Shown here: one piece after another, positions 54,597-63,770 of the stretch
Layout of the letters: each line of letters starts with the position of its first letter
How positions within the stretch are numbered: position 1 is the stretch's first letter
Assembly (NCBI RefSeq): GCF_001693255.1
Contig: NZ_CP016474.1
Span: 1,754,661-1,818,660 of the forward strand
DNA: 64,000 bases
Direction: 5' to 3'
Origin: Picosynechococcus sp. PCC 7003
GTDB lineage: Bacteria > Cyanobacteriota > Cyanobacteriia > Cyanobacteriales > MRBY01
Notes under the pieces: model-generated
What the model was told of the DNA's origin: nothing
The model's database searches: none
Seen by the model: only the letters and a program-made list of their open reading frames with translations
Made by a program: the position numbers and the translations under genes

Positions 54597-55298
54597 ATGT
54601 TGGAACTAATCGATGTCTCGGTCAATTATGGCGGTATCGAAGCCCTAAAAAATATCCATTTAACGGTGAATACCGGAGAAATTGTCACCCTGATCGGGGC
54701 GAATGGGGCAGGAAAAACCACCACCCTCAAGGCTATTTCGCGACTTGTGAATCTCCGCCAAGGCCGAATTTTATATAACGGCACCGAGATCACCACAAGC
54801 GCCCCCCATGCCGTTGTTAGGGCGGGCATTGCCCATAGCCCAGAAGGACGACGGATATTAGCGCGACAAACAGTTTTAAGCAATTTAGAATTGGGAGCCT
54901 ATACCCGCCAGGACACCTTAAGGATTAAGGCGGATCTCGAAAAACAATTTGCCATTTTCCCGCGCCTCGCAGAACGGAAAAATCAAATTGCTGGCACCCT
55001 CAGCGGTGGGGAGCAACAAATGTTGGCGATCGCCAGGGCGGTGATGGGTCGGCCGAAACTCCTGCTCCTCGATGAACCAAGCCTTGGTCTAGCCCCCCAA
55101 ATCGTCAAAGAAATTTTTCAGGTGATTCAACAACTCCACGCCGAAGGCACCACGATTCTTTTAGTGGAACAAAATGCGAGTCTGGCCCTCGAATGTAGCG
55201 ATCGCGCCTATGTTTTGGAAGCGGGTTACCTTAAAATTAGCGGCAACGCCCGGGATCTACTCAGCGATGAACGGGTCAAAGCGGCCTATCTGGGCTAG
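54597..55298 (+). CDS. livF: Branched-chain/neutral amino acid ABC ATPase (LivF/NatE type)
   Basis: 233-residue ATPase. MLELIDVSVNYGGIEALKNI, Walker A LIGANGAGKTTTLKAI, AGIAHSPEGRRILARQTVLSNLELGAY (LivF hallmark), signature LSGGEQQMLAIARAVMG, Walker B LLLLDEPSLGLAPQ, and VEQNASLALECSDRAYVLEAG. It forms the second half of the ATPase heterodimer with the preceding LivG and starts immediately after its stop codon. The membrane and binding subunits must be encoded elsewhere, as in other cyanobacteria with scattered nat genes. Confidence 0.93.
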   Translation: MLELIDVSVNYGGIEALKNIHLTVNTGEIVTLIGANGAGKTTTLKAISRLVNLRQGRILYNGTEITTSAPHAVVRAGIAHSPEGRRILARQTVLSNLELGAYTRQDTLRIKADLEKQFAIFPRLAERKNQIAGTLSGGEQQMLAIARAVMGRPKLLLLDEPSLGLAPQIVKEIFQVIQQLHAEGTTILLVEQNASLALECSDRAYVLEAGYLKISGNARDLLSDERVKAAYLG

Positions 55299-55327
55299 GT
55301 GCTCATTTTTCTCCTGCGATACTAATT

Positions 55328-56062
55328 GTGAAAGCTGTTCGTTTTGTTCCTCCATATCCCAAGGCTTGGCGGAAGGTCATTCGTCTCTTTTTCGCCACGG
55401 CGATCGCCTTGATTTTGGTGCGAAATGCGTTGCCCTTGATCCGGCAAATTAGCTTTTTTGGCCTGTACCAAGTCGCCACAACCGAGAAAGTCGTCGCCTT
55501 GACCTACGATGACGGCCCAGCCCCTCCCTACACCGAAGCTATTTTAGAGGTTCTCAACAACTACCAGGCGAAGGCCACCTTTTATGTGGTGGGGCAAAAT
55601 CTCGAAATTTATCCAGACACCGTTCGCAAAACCATCGCCGCTGGCCATGAACTGAGTAACCATTCCTACGAGCACAAATACATGGCCTTCCGTTCCTGGG
55701 ACTACATCACCAACGAAGTAGACAAAACGGATCAATTGCTGCGAAATTTGGGGGTGACGGGCCAGATCGATTTTCGGCCGCCCTGGGGACGTCGTTTTCT
55801 CCTGTTACCCCTTTATCTCCATCAGCAACAGAAACGCCTCGTAATCTGGAATGTAGATTCTTTTGATTGGGAACTGGATGCTAGTCCCTCGGACATTGCG
55901 GCCCGGGTGATTGGGGCGATACAGCCCGGATCCATTGTTTTGATGCATGATGGCGGTGGCGATCGCCAACGCACCGTAGAAGCGACAGATTTGATTTTGA
56001 GTCAACTGACCGAAGCGGGCTATCGCTTTGTGACCGTGGCCGAACTCTTTGAATTGTCCTGA
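55328..56062 (+). CDS. Polysaccharide deacetylase (NodB/CE4 family)
   Basis: 244-residue protein with an N-terminal signal anchor (about residues 20-45) and a CE4 deacetylase domain. The catalytic base motif is in ALTYDDGPAPPYTEAI (TYDDG), and the metal-binding His pair is in HELSNHSYEHKYMAF. RPPWGRRF is motif 3, WNVDSFDWELD motif 4 and IVLMHDGGGDRQRTVEA motif 5. It likely removes N-acetyl groups from peptidoglycan or an exopolysaccharide. The start is GTG 55328. It ends three bases from the convergent chlR. Confidence 0.9.
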   Translation: MKAVRFVPPYPKAWRKVIRLFFATAIALILVRNALPLIRQISFFGLYQVATTEKVVALTYDDGPAPPYTEAILEVLNNYQAKATFYVVGQNLEIYPDTVRKTIAAGHELSNHSYEHKYMAFRSWDYITNEVDKTDQLLRNLGVTGQIDFRPPWGRRFLLLPLYLHQQQKRLVIWNVDSFDWELDASPSDIAARVIGAIQPGSIVLMHDGGGDRQRTVEATDLILSQLTEAGYRFVTVAELFELS

Positions 56063-56065
56063 AAA

Positions 56066-56449
56066 TCAAGCCGATTGCACCGAATCTATTTCCCCCTGCA
56101 AGGGACAAACGCACGTATCTTGTTCGAGCCATTGGGAGCCGACCTGATGAAGGGCCGTCATCACCGGTTGAATTTCTCGCCCCTTGGCCGTTAACGAATA
56201 TTCAACACGAGGCGGGATCTCGGCATAGATGCGCCGTTCCACGAGGCCATGGGTTTCTAGTTCTCGCAGGCGCACCATTAACGTTTTAGTACTGATCCCC
56301 GGTAAAGCCTTAAGCAACTCATTGGTGCGGCGATCGCCCGTAAAAAGCTCCCGCAACACTAAAATTGACCATTTATTTCCCAACAAATCCACCACAAATT
56401 GGATCGGACATTGGAAATTGACATCATTACAAAGATTGGGGTCAGTCAT
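56066..56449 (-). CDS. chlR: HxlR-family Fe-S transcription activator ChlR
   Basis: 127-residue winged-helix regulator. The HxlR core is PIQFVVDLLGNKWSILVLRELFTGDRRTNELLKALPGISTKTLMVRLRELETHGLV. It has exactly four cysteines, C7, C14, C113 and C115, close to both termini, which suits the oxygen-sensitive 4Fe-4S cluster described for ChlR of Synechococcus sp. PCC 7002. There it activates the low-oxygen operon lying divergently next to it. The same arrangement is seen here: acsF-type cyclase, heme oxygenase, hemN and a desaturase gene on the plus strand. Confidence 0.9.
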   Translation of the reverse strand: MTDPNLCNDVNFQCPIQFVVDLLGNKWSILVLRELFTGDRRTNELLKALPGISTKTLMVRLRELETHGLVERRIYAEIPPRVEYSLTAKGREIQPVMTALHQVGSQWLEQDTCVCPLQGEIDSVQSA

Positions 56450-56529
56450 TGGTCAAGCACACTCCACTACCAAAACTTTAACATTTCTTCAATGTCCCTG
56501 GAATCCGAACGGGGGCCATATTTTTTTAC

Positions 56530-56551
56530 TCTAGGTAACTATAGGCTAGCC
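56530..56551. promoter_or_regulatory. Candidate ChlR operator
   Basis: In the 183-base chlR/acsF-II gap, TCTAGG-TAAC-TATAGG (56530-56545) gives two similar hexamers with a 10-base period. It runs into the perfect palindrome GGCTAGCC (56544-56551). CTAG words at 56531 and 56546 frame the site. Assigned by position and repeat structure only. Confidence 0.45.
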
Positions 56552-56632
56552 GGAGAAACCCTCTTGAAACTTCAGGATAATTCCGAAAAGATGAGTCCCA
56601 GAAAGATTTAAAAAACGCCCTTTAATCAGCCT

Positions 56633-57709
56633 ATGGTTACGCTCACTGACCAGCCGAGTCCAGAACTCCTCAGACCAGGGGTTAAAAAACCAGTTCAAGA
56701 AACCCTCCTCACACCCCGTTTTTACACCACGGATTTCGATAAAATTGCCAAAATGGTGCTCTCTTCCCACGAGGAAGAAATTTTGGCGGCCCTCGAAGAA
56801 TTGCGCGCCGATTATAACCGCAACCATTTCATCCGTGACGAAAGTTTTGAGCAATCTTGGGATCATTTCGATGAGAAAACCCGCAGCATTTTTATTGACT
56901 TTTTAGAACGTTCCTGTACATCTGAGTTTTCTGGTTTTCTTTTATTTAAAGAGCTTTCCCGCCGCCTCCGCGATCGCAGCCCAATCCTCGCAGAAGCGTT
57001 CCACCTCCTAGCCCGGGATGAGGCGCGCCATGCGGGATTTATTAACAAATCGATGGTGGACTTTGGGCTTTGTTTAGACCTGAAATATCTTACCCAAAAA
57101 CGCACCTATACTTTCTTTCCGCCGGAATGGGTGATTTACACCGTTTACCTGTCGGAAAAGATCGGCTATTGGCGTTATATCCTCGTGTATCGCCACCTGG
57201 AAAAACATCCAGAACATAATATTTATCCGCTGTTTAAGTATTTTGAAAGTTGGTGCCAAGACGAAAACCGCCACGGGGACTTTTTTAAAGCCCTATTGCG
57301 ATCGCAAAAATCCCTCTGGAAAACCTGGCAATCTCGGCTATGGTCGCGCTTTTTCCTCCTGACGGTGTTTGTCACCCATTCCCTGACGACCCTGGAGCGG
57401 TCTGATTTTTACGAAATGATTGGCCTCGATGCCCACCAATACAATCGAGATGTCATTCGCAACACCAATGAAACGTCCCTGCGGGCTTTCCCGGAAGTGC
57501 TCGACACGAACCATCCCCAGTTTTTCTCCCGCTTAGAAGCCTGCGCCGCCGCCAATGAACATCTCAAGGCGATCGCCACCAACGGGAAACCGAAAGTAAT
57601 TCAGTTTTTCCAAAAAGTCCCCTGGATCGCCAGCATTGTTTGGCATATGGCTTTGATTTTCTTCACGAAGCCTGTGGATGCCGAAGCCCTACGGGCCGAA
57701 GTTCACTAA
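56633..57709 (+). CDS. acsF2: Mg-protoporphyrin IX monomethyl ester oxidative cyclase, low-oxygen form
   Basis: 358-residue di-iron enzyme (AcsF/ChlA) that forms the isocyclic ring of chlorophyll. Cyanobacteria have an aerobic ChlA-I and a micro-oxic ChlA-II; this copy, beside chlR and ho2, is the second type by context. The di-iron ligands lie in the two E(D)xxRH motifs LLARDEARHAGFINKSMVD and WCQDENRHGDFFKALL, with ILAALEELRADYNRNHF near the N-terminus. Two hydrophobic stretches may associate it with the membrane. First gene of the ChlR-controlled operon. Confidence 0.93.
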   Translation: MVTLTDQPSPELLRPGVKKPVQETLLTPRFYTTDFDKIAKMVLSSHEEEILAALEELRADYNRNHFIRDESFEQSWDHFDEKTRSIFIDFLERSCTSEFSGFLLFKELSRRLRDRSPILAEAFHLLARDEARHAGFINKSMVDFGLCLDLKYLTQKRTYTFFPPEWVIYTVYLSEKIGYWRYILVYRHLEKHPEHNIYPLFKYFESWCQDENRHGDFFKALLRSQKSLWKTWQSRLWSRFFLLTVFVTHSLTTLERSDFYEMIGLDAHQYNRDVIRNTNETSLRAFPEVLDTNHPQFFSRLEACAAANEHLKAIATNGKPKVIQFFQKVPWIASIVWHMALIFFTKPVDAEALRAEVH

Positions 57710-57755
57710 AGATTTCCCTCAGCATTTTTCCGCCCATTTACCCCATGGAGTAGCC

Positions 57756-58508
57756 ATGACAACCCTATCCCAACGCCTCCGATTTGGTACCCAAACTTCC
57801 CATACCCTCTCAGAAAATACGGCCTTTATGAAGTGTTTTTTGAAGGGCATTGTGGAGCGGCAACCCCTCCGGAAGTTGATGGCCAATTTGTATGCGGTCT
57901 ACTACACCCTAGAGACAGCCTTTGAACAGTACAAAGACCACGACATTCTAGGGGAAATCTATTTTCCGGAGTTGAACCGAGTACCCCATCTGGAAGAAGA
58001 TCTTGCCTTCTACTACGGTGAGCATTGGCAAGCGCAGTTGGAACTGCTCCCGGCGGGTAAAGTCTACCAAGCACGCTTACAAGAACTGGCCGCCACTGAT
58101 CCGGTACTCCTGATTGCCCATGCCTATGTGCGCTACATGGGGGATCTGTCTGGGGGTCAGAGTTTAAAGAATATTATTCGCTCGGCCTTAAAGTTACCCG
58201 ATGCCCAAGGCACCAGATTTTATGAATTTGACCATTGGCCGACCCCAGGCGATCGCCGCAATTTTAAATTGCAATATCGGGACGCCCTGGATCAGTTGAA
58301 TTTAGACGAAGAAACCATCCAAAAGATTATCAACGAAGCCAATTATGCCTTTGCCCTCAACCGGGATGTGATGCACGAATTGGAGCCAGACGTCAAAGCC
58401 GCCATTGGCGAACACACCTTTGATTTGTTAACTCGCCAAGACCGTCCGGGCAGTACAGAGAGCCGCGATCGCCAGCCCGATGATCCGGCCCTCGTGGCGT
58501 CTTCTTAG
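57756..58508 (+). CDS. ho2: Heme oxygenase, second isoform
   Basis: 250-residue enzyme opening heme to biliverdin for phycobilin synthesis. The proximal His is in LRFGTQTSHTLSENTAFMKCF. The distal helix is HAYVRYMGDLSGGQSLKNII, with the Gly pair that lines the heme pocket. NEANYAFALNRDVMHEL follows and a short polar tail ends the protein. ATG 57756 has GGAG upstream; the longer open frame overlaps acsF2 without support. Its place in the low-oxygen operon identifies it as the HO2 type. Confidence 0.93.
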   Translation: MTTLSQRLRFGTQTSHTLSENTAFMKCFLKGIVERQPLRKLMANLYAVYYTLETAFEQYKDHDILGEIYFPELNRVPHLEEDLAFYYGEHWQAQLELLPAGKVYQARLQELAATDPVLLIAHAYVRYMGDLSGGQSLKNIIRSALKLPDAQGTRFYEFDHWPTPGDRRNFKLQYRDALDQLNLDEETIQKIINEANYAFALNRDVMHELEPDVKAAIGEHTFDLLTRQDRPGSTESRDRQPDDPALVASS

Positions 58509-58647
58509 AACCTGTTTTAATCCTCTATTCCTACAAGTTCCCCTGAGCACTTTTGTGATGTGGTTTGAAAGCTTAACGTCGCCCTGAAGTGGAGGTGCCG
58601 GGGGATTTTTTTGAAACATCAACTGCTTTAATTAATCTTTTTTTCCC

Positions 58648-60045
58648 ATGAATTTAGCTTGTCAAAATGTCCGCTTTGATGGACAGCTTCTCCAAAAATA
58701 TAATCAAGCGGTTCCCCGCTATACCAGTTACCCCCCCGCAACGGAATTAACCCCCGATTTTGATGGGGATCTTTTCCGCCAGGCGATCGCCATGGGGAAC
58801 TATAAGAAAACCCCGTTATCCCTTTATTGCCACATTCCCTTTTGCGAAAAGCCCTGTTATTTCTGCGGCTGCAATACGATCATCACCCAGTACAAACCCG
58901 CCGCCGCTACCTACCTGGATTACCTCATTCGCCACATTGAACAGGTTGCCCCCCTCGTCCAAGGCGATCGCCTCGTGCAACAACTGCACTGGGGTGGCGG
59001 CACGCCCAACTACCTCACCCTGGATCAAGTCACCCGACTGTGGCAGACCCTCCAGGACAATTTCCAATTTGCGCCGGATGCGGAGATTTCCATTGAGATC
59101 AACCCCTGTGAGGTGAGTCGCGAGTATATTGTTGCTTTACGTCAGCTAGGGTTTAAGCGGATCAGCTTCGGCATCCAAGACTTTAACCCCAAGGTGCAAG
59201 AAGCGGTGAATCGCATTCAGCCGGAAGAAAAACTCTTTGAGGTGATGGCCTGGATTCGGGAGGCAGGTTTTGAGAGCGTCAACGTAGATTTGATTTATGG
59301 CCTGCCCTACCAAACCCTGGCGACGTTCACGGAAACGGTGGAAAAAACGATTCAACTCAACCCCGACCGGATCGCTGTCTTTAGCTTTGCCTATGTGCCC
59401 TGGTTGAAACCTCTGCAAAAACGGATGCCCGAAGCGGCGATGCCCCCCACCGCCGAAAAGCTAGAAATCCTCAAGATGACCATCGCTAACCTGACCTACC
59501 ACGGTTATGTGTTCATCGGCATGGATCACTTTGCCAAGCCCAACGATGAATTGGCGATCGCCCAACAGGCGGGGGAACTGCACCGGAATTTCCAGGGCTA
59601 CACCACGAAGCCGGAATCGGATCTTTTGGGATTTGGCATGACATCGATCAGTATGCTCCAGAACGTTTACGCCCAGAACCATAAAAAGCTCAAAGATTTT
59701 TATGCCGCCATTGATCAACAAATTCTTCCCATCGAAAAGGGCGTTCAACTCAGCCAAGATGACCTGATTCGTCGCACTGTGATCATGGAATTGATGTGTC
59801 AGTTCCAACTGTCGGCCCCCAACCTCGAAAACAAATATCACTTAGGCTTTGATTTAGACTTTAACGATTATTTCCAAGCCGAACTCAATGCTTTAAATGA
59901 TTTGGAAGCCGATGGCCTGATTCACCGTTCTGGAGATGGTTTCCAGGTGTCGCCCAGTGGTCGGCTGCTGATCCGCAATATTGCGGCGGTGTTTGATACC
60001 TACCTGCAACACAAAACTGAGAAAACCTTCTCCAAGGCGATTTAG
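58648..60045 (+). CDS. hemN: Oxygen-independent coproporphyrinogen III dehydrogenase
   Basis: 465-residue radical-SAM enzyme making protoporphyrinogen IX without oxygen. The cluster motif is in YCHIPFCEKPCYFCGCN (CxxxCxxC plus the extra Cys of HemN). VQQLHWGGGTPNYLTLDQ, FKRISFGIQDFNPKVQEAVNRIQ, VNVDLIYGLPYQTLATFTETV and FIGMDHFAKPNDELA are diagnostic and separate true HemN from HemW. Third gene of the operon, 139 bases after ho2. With the cyclase and HO2 it supplies tetrapyrroles when oxygen is scarce. Confidence 0.95.
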   Translation: MNLACQNVRFDGQLLQKYNQAVPRYTSYPPATELTPDFDGDLFRQAIAMGNYKKTPLSLYCHIPFCEKPCYFCGCNTIITQYKPAAATYLDYLIRHIEQVAPLVQGDRLVQQLHWGGGTPNYLTLDQVTRLWQTLQDNFQFAPDAEISIEINPCEVSREYIVALRQLGFKRISFGIQDFNPKVQEAVNRIQPEEKLFEVMAWIREAGFESVNVDLIYGLPYQTLATFTETVEKTIQLNPDRIAVFSFAYVPWLKPLQKRMPEAAMPPTAEKLEILKMTIANLTYHGYVFIGMDHFAKPNDELAIAQQAGELHRNFQGYTTKPESDLLGFGMTSISMLQNVYAQNHKKLKDFYAAIDQQILPIEKGVQLSQDDLIRRTVIMELMCQFQLSAPNLENKYHLGFDLDFNDYFQAELNALNDLEADGLIHRSGDGFQVSPSGRLLIRNIAAVFDTYLQHKTEKTFSKAI

Positions 60046-60122
60046 CGATCGCCACCAGTTCCCCTGGGGGAGGATCAACCCACCGATATTCCCCTTTGTC
60101 TTGTTCTATTGTTTGAGAATTC

Positions 60123-60965
60123 ATGACCCAATCTGTGCAACACCCCACCCAAAAACCAACCCTAGACTGGGTTGCCGTGTTCTTTTTCGGTGCGGTTCAT
60201 CTCCTGGCCCTTGGTTTGGCCCCTTTCTTTTTCTCCTGGTCGGCGATCGCCGTTTGCCTGTTTCTCCACTGGCTCTTTGGCAGTATTGGCATTTGTTTGG
60301 GCTACCATCGCCTCTTGAGCCACCGCAGCTTGAAGGTTCCCAAATGGCTGGAATATACCCTGGCATTTATCGGAGCCCTTGCCCTCCAGGGTGGCCCCAT
60401 CTTTTGGGTGGCGGGCCACCGACTGCACCATGCCCACACCGAAGATGAAGTGAAAGACCCCTATTCCGCCAAACGGGGCTTTTGGTGGAGCCATATGCTC
60501 TGGATTTTCTACCCGGATAAGCAATTTTTCGATGCTGACCAATACAGTCGCTATGCCCAGGATCTAGCAAAACAGCCTTTCTATCGCTGGTTAAACCGCA
60601 ATTTTTTGTTGCTGCAAATTCCCTTGGCGATCGCCCTTTATCTCCTGGGCGGTTGGTCTTGGGTGGTGTATGGAATGCTCGTGCGGGCCGTGTTGCTATG
60701 GCATAGCACTTGGTTTATCAACTCCGTCACCCACGTTTGGGGCTACCGCAGTCACCCAAGCGATGACAATTCCCGCAATCTTTGGTGGGCCGCGATCCTG
60801 ACCTATGGTGAAGGCTGGCACAACAATCACCATGCCTATCCCAACGTCGCGAAAGCCGGTTGGCGCTGGTGGGAAGTGGATGTTACCTGGTGGGCCATCT
60901 GGCTCTTACAACGGCTTGGTCTCGCCACTAAAGTTATTTTGCCGCCAGCCGTCGTCACAGAATAA
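60123..60965 (+). CDS. desF: Acyl-lipid/acyl-CoA type desaturase (DesF-like)
   Basis: 280-residue membrane di-iron desaturase of the delta-9 family. The three histidine boxes are HRLLSH, HRLHHAH and HNNHH, in LGYHRLLSHRSLKVP, VAGHRLHHAHTEDE and EGWHNNHHAYPNVA. Four hydrophobic segments surround them. The last gene of the ChlR-type operon, matching the desF position known from PCC 7002. The reaction uses oxygen, so its link to micro-oxic growth may be a high-affinity replacement role; that is inference. Confidence 0.9.
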   Translation: MTQSVQHPTQKPTLDWVAVFFFGAVHLLALGLAPFFFSWSAIAVCLFLHWLFGSIGICLGYHRLLSHRSLKVPKWLEYTLAFIGALALQGGPIFWVAGHRLHHAHTEDEVKDPYSAKRGFWWSHMLWIFYPDKQFFDADQYSRYAQDLAKQPFYRWLNRNFLLLQIPLAIALYLLGGWSWVVYGMLVRAVLLWHSTWFINSVTHVWGYRSHPSDDNSRNLWWAAILTYGEGWHNNHHAYPNVAKAGWRWWEVDVTWWAIWLLQRLGLATKVILPPAVVTE

Positions 60966-61000
60966 GTTTACTTTTAATCATTACGCCAATCCCAAAAAAT

Positions 61001-61035
61001 AATCCCCCATTTTCCGTTTGGTATGGGGGATTTTT
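61001..61035. terminator. Bidirectional terminator between desF and the FKBP gene
   Basis: AATCCCCCAT (61001-61010) pairs perfectly with ATGGGGGATT (61023-61032), with T tract after it and an A tract (AAAAAAT) before it, so it can work on both strands for these convergent genes. Confidence 0.9.
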
Positions 61036-61064
61036 GTCTAAAGCAATATAGATAATGGGTTAGC

Positions 61065-61589
61065 CTAGCGAATACCAAGCAATTCCACATCGAAGATCAG
61101 GGTTGCATCGGGCGGAATCACACCACCAGCACCACGGGAGCCGTAGCCCAGATCCGGCGGAATAATCAACGTCCGCTTACCACCGGGCTTCATGGTGATT
61201 ACGCCTTCGTCCCAACCTTTGATCACTTGACCAACGCCAATCACAAAGGAAAATGGCTCATTGCGCTTAACGGAGCTATCGAATACTTTGCCATTGGTGA
61301 GTTTGCCGGTGTAATGTACCGTCACCATTTCCCCTTCCATGGGGGACGCTCCTTCGCCAACAACTTCGTCGATGTACTGAAGACCAGATTCGGTTGTTGT
61401 TGCTTTTGATAAATCAATATCCATATTTTTGAGTTCCTCGGTGGGATTAGCGGCAATTTGTACCACTGGGCTGGTTGAGTTGAGTTCAGCGGCGATCGCC
61501 GTTTGGCTGGCCCCATTAAAGACCGCAGACAAGATTAACATCACCCCACAGATAACGATGACCCCAAAACTAAGCCAAATTTCTCGCAT
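61065..61589 (-). CDS. FKBP-type peptidyl-prolyl isomerase, membrane-targeted
   Basis: 174 residues. An N-terminal hydrophobic helix (about 5-32, [20 protein letters not shown]) is a signal peptide or anchor. The FKBP domain (residues 65-174) contains [65 protein letters not shown] and [16 protein letters not shown], with the aromatic pocket residues intact. It probably helps fold secreted or lumenal proteins. Monocistronic. Confidence 0.92.
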   Translation of the reverse strand: MREIWLSFGVIVICGVMLILSAVFNGASQTAIAAELNSTSPVVQIAANPTEELKNMDIDLSKATTTESGLQYIDEVVGEGASPMEGEMVTVHYTGKLTNGKVFDSSVKRNEPFSFVIGVGQVIKGWDEGVITMKPGGKRTLIIPPDLGYGSRGAGGVIPPDATLIFDVELLGIR

Positions 61590-61649
61590 GGATGTTTATT
61601 CACTCCCAGATTTACAAACAGTGTGCATTGCTTTCCTATCTTACCGGGC

Positions 61650-61973
61650 CTATCGCCACTGCTTATTTTCCAGTTCGCGCACCTGCCGCTCTAAACGATC
61701 AATGCGGCCGCGCAGTTCATCCATTTCTGACTGACGAGGCACCCCAAGATCCCGCAAAATATTCCGCACCTGCCGCTCGAAATAAGCTTCTGCATTGCCC
61801 TGTTCGAGTTTGAGTTGGTTCATCATGTCATCGAGCATCGTCTTGGCCTGCTCTGGGTTGATCGTCCCTTCTTTTACCCATTGGTCACTGGCTTCTTTGA
61901 CCTTTTCGGCGACGATCGAGGTAGTCCCAATCCCAATCATCAGCATTTGTTGCAGGAAGTTGTTGTTGTCCAT
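61650..61973 (-). CDS. Phasin-like small helical protein
   Basis: 107 residues starting MDNNNFLQQMLMIGIGTTSI. The first 60 residues form an amphipathic helix with a motif (EKVKEASDQWVKEGTINPEQAKTMLDDMM) like phasin/PhaI-type granule-associated proteins. The C-terminal 45 residues are a coiled coil (EMDELRGRIDRLERQVRELENKQW). ATG 61973 is preferred over the frame extending to 62021. It diverges from hisB over a region with an inverted repeat. Family call tentative. Confidence 0.6.
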   Translation of the reverse strand: MDNNNFLQQMLMIGIGTTSIVAEKVKEASDQWVKEGTINPEQAKTMLDDMMNQLKLEQGNAEAYFERQVRNILRDLGVPRQSEMDELRGRIDRLERQVRELENKQWR

Positions 61974-62024
61974 GGTGTAGTCTGTCTCGTCTTCAGTATG
62001 GGTTTCCCTAAATGGTTTCAACCT

Positions 62025-62041
62025 TAAGCTAGAATAGCTTA
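62025..62041. promoter_or_regulatory. Inverted repeat overlapping a -10-like box
   Basis: TAAGCTA-gaa-TAGCTTA, a perfect 7+3+7 inverted repeat between the phasin-like gene and hisB. It overlaps TAGAAT (62030-62035), a candidate -10 hexamer for hisB, so it could be an operator. Confidence 0.4.
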
Positions 62042-62067
62042 GCGAATTTGAACCTAGTTATATTCTA

Positions 62068-62679
62068 ATGATGCCTGCTTCTTCTGAGTCCCCCCGGATT
62101 GCGACCGTTGCCCGGGTGACGGGTGAAACGAATGTGAAAGTAACGGTAAATCTGGATGGGACCGGCAAGTGTGAGGTAAATACGGGGGTGCCCTTCCTCG
62201 ACCATATGCTGCACCAACTCTGCTCCCATGGTCTCTTGGATCTGCACATCCAGGCCCAAGGGGATTATGAAATCGACGACCACCACACCAATGAGGATGT
62301 GGGCATTACCTTGGGGATGGCGATCGCCAAAGCCATTGGAGAACGCAAAGGGATTCAGCGGTTTGGTCATTTTGTCGCCCCTCTCGACGAGGCCTTAGTA
62401 CAGGTCGCCTTAGATTTTTCCGGTCGGCCCCACCTCAGTTATGGCCTAGAAATCCCCACGGAACGGGTCGGCACCTACGATACCCAACTGGTGCGGGAAT
62501 TTTTTGTGGCGATCGTGAACCATGCCCAAATGACGATCCATGTGCGCCAACTAGACGGCATCAATTCCCACCACATCATCGAAGCAACCTTTAAAGCCTT
62601 TGCCCGGGCGATGCGCATGGCCCTGGAAATTGACCCCCGTCGGGCGGCAACGATCCCCAGTTCTAAAGGGGTGCTTTAG
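62068..62679 (+). CDS. hisB: Imidazoleglycerol-phosphate dehydratase
   Basis: 203-residue monofunctional enzyme of histidine synthesis. The two metal-binding signatures are [20 protein letters not shown] and [14 protein letters not shown], repeated in the second half as [20 protein letters not shown] and [22 protein letters not shown]. No phosphatase domain is fused, unlike the enterobacterial protein. No other his genes are adjacent, as usual in cyanobacteria. The end [15 protein letters not shown] is typical. Confidence 0.97.
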   Translation: MMPASSESPRIATVARVTGETNVKVTVNLDGTGKCEVNTGVPFLDHMLHQLCSHGLLDLHIQAQGDYEIDDHHTNEDVGITLGMAIAKAIGERKGIQRFGHFVAPLDEALVQVALDFSGRPHLSYGLEIPTERVGTYDTQLVREFFVAIVNHAQMTIHVRQLDGINSHHIIEATFKAFARAMRMALEIDPRRAATIPSSKGVL

Positions 62680-62819
62680 GATCTTTTTGAAATTTTGATT
62701 CCCAACATTGCCAAGCAAATTTCCACAGTTAAAGTGTATTGGGGCATTGCTCAGCTCCTCCCCCTCTTATGGAAAGGTTAAGGTACACTTTTCTGAAGAA
62801 TTGGCTCATTTAATCAGTA

Positions 62820-63770
62820 ATGCTCACGGAAAACCCACCTACCTCTAGTCCGAAAGCGGCCCGGCGTCTTTGGCTTGGCGCGATTAAACCCCCCATTTAT
62901 ACCGTGGCGGTTACCCCTGTGCTGGTGACAACGGCAGCGGCCTATGGGGAATTTGGGGTGTTTGACCCGGTGCAATTTGGGCTTTTCCTGGGTGCGGCCA
63001 TTTGTTTGATCGCCTGGATGAACCTGAGTAATGATGTGTTCGACGCAGACACCGGCATTGATGTGAATAAGGCAACCTCGGTGGTCAATCTCACGGGCGA
63101 TCGCCAACTGGTTTTTGCCATTGCCCTCGGTTTTTTGGGCCTAGGGGTAGCGGGCATTGCCCTAATTAGCTATCTCCAGCAGGATTGGACGGTGTTTAAC
63201 TTGTTACTCTTGGCGACGGCGATCGCCTATACCTACCAGGGGCCACCCTTCCGTTTGGGCTATCTCGGCATTGGTGAGTTTGTTTGTTTTCTCGCCTACT
63301 GGATCACGGGGCTGGGAGTCTTCTATAGCCAAGCCCAAACCTTCACACTGAATGCGGTCTGGGCCTCAGCCTGGGTTGCTTTGACCACCAGCATTATTTT
63401 ATTTTGCTCCCATTTTCACCAGGCCGCAGATGATCTAGCCGCCGGGAAAAAATCACCCATTGTTCGCCTCGGTACCTACCAAGGAGCGCAGGTACTGACC
63501 TATAGTCTGGGAGCCGTTTTAGTCTTGACTTGCCTGTTGGTGGCCGCCGGAACCTGGTCGCCCTGGATGCTCCTTACGTTTGCCAGTGCTCCCTTCGCCC
63601 TCAGTCTAATCAACCATGTGCGCCTGAACCATGACCAACCCGACAAGGTGAGTAACTGCAAATTTTTTGCGGTCAAGTTTCACTTCGTCAGTGGTCTGCT
63701 GTTGGCGATCGCCTATGTTTTGTCCTATTACAACCTAGAATTTCTCAGCGTTACAGGCTTGGGTTATTAG
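62820..63770 (+). CDS. menA: 1,4-dihydroxy-2-naphthoate phytyltransferase
   Basis: 316-residue UbiA-family prenyltransferase making phylloquinone or menaquinone-4 type quinones for PSI. About eight or nine helices. The first aspartate-rich motif is [14 protein letters not shown] and the second [21 protein letters not shown], both binding the Mg-diphosphate. [21 protein letters not shown] is characteristic of MenA rather than ChlG or UbiA. Its stop overlaps the convergent yajQ gene by four bases. Confidence 0.93.
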   Translation: MLTENPPTSSPKAARRLWLGAIKPPIYTVAVTPVLVTTAAAYGEFGVFDPVQFGLFLGAAICLIAWMNLSNDVFDADTGIDVNKATSVVNLTGDRQLVFAIALGFLGLGVAGIALISYLQQDWTVFNLLLLATAIAYTYQGPPFRLGYLGIGEFVCFLAYWITGLGVFYSQAQTFTLNAVWASAWVALTTSIILFCSHFHQAADDLAAGKKSPIVRLGTYQGAQVLTYSLGAVLVLTCLLVAAGTWSPWMLLTFASAPFALSLINHVRLNHDQPDKVSNCKFFAVKFHFVSGLLLAIAYVLSYYNLEFLSVTGLGY

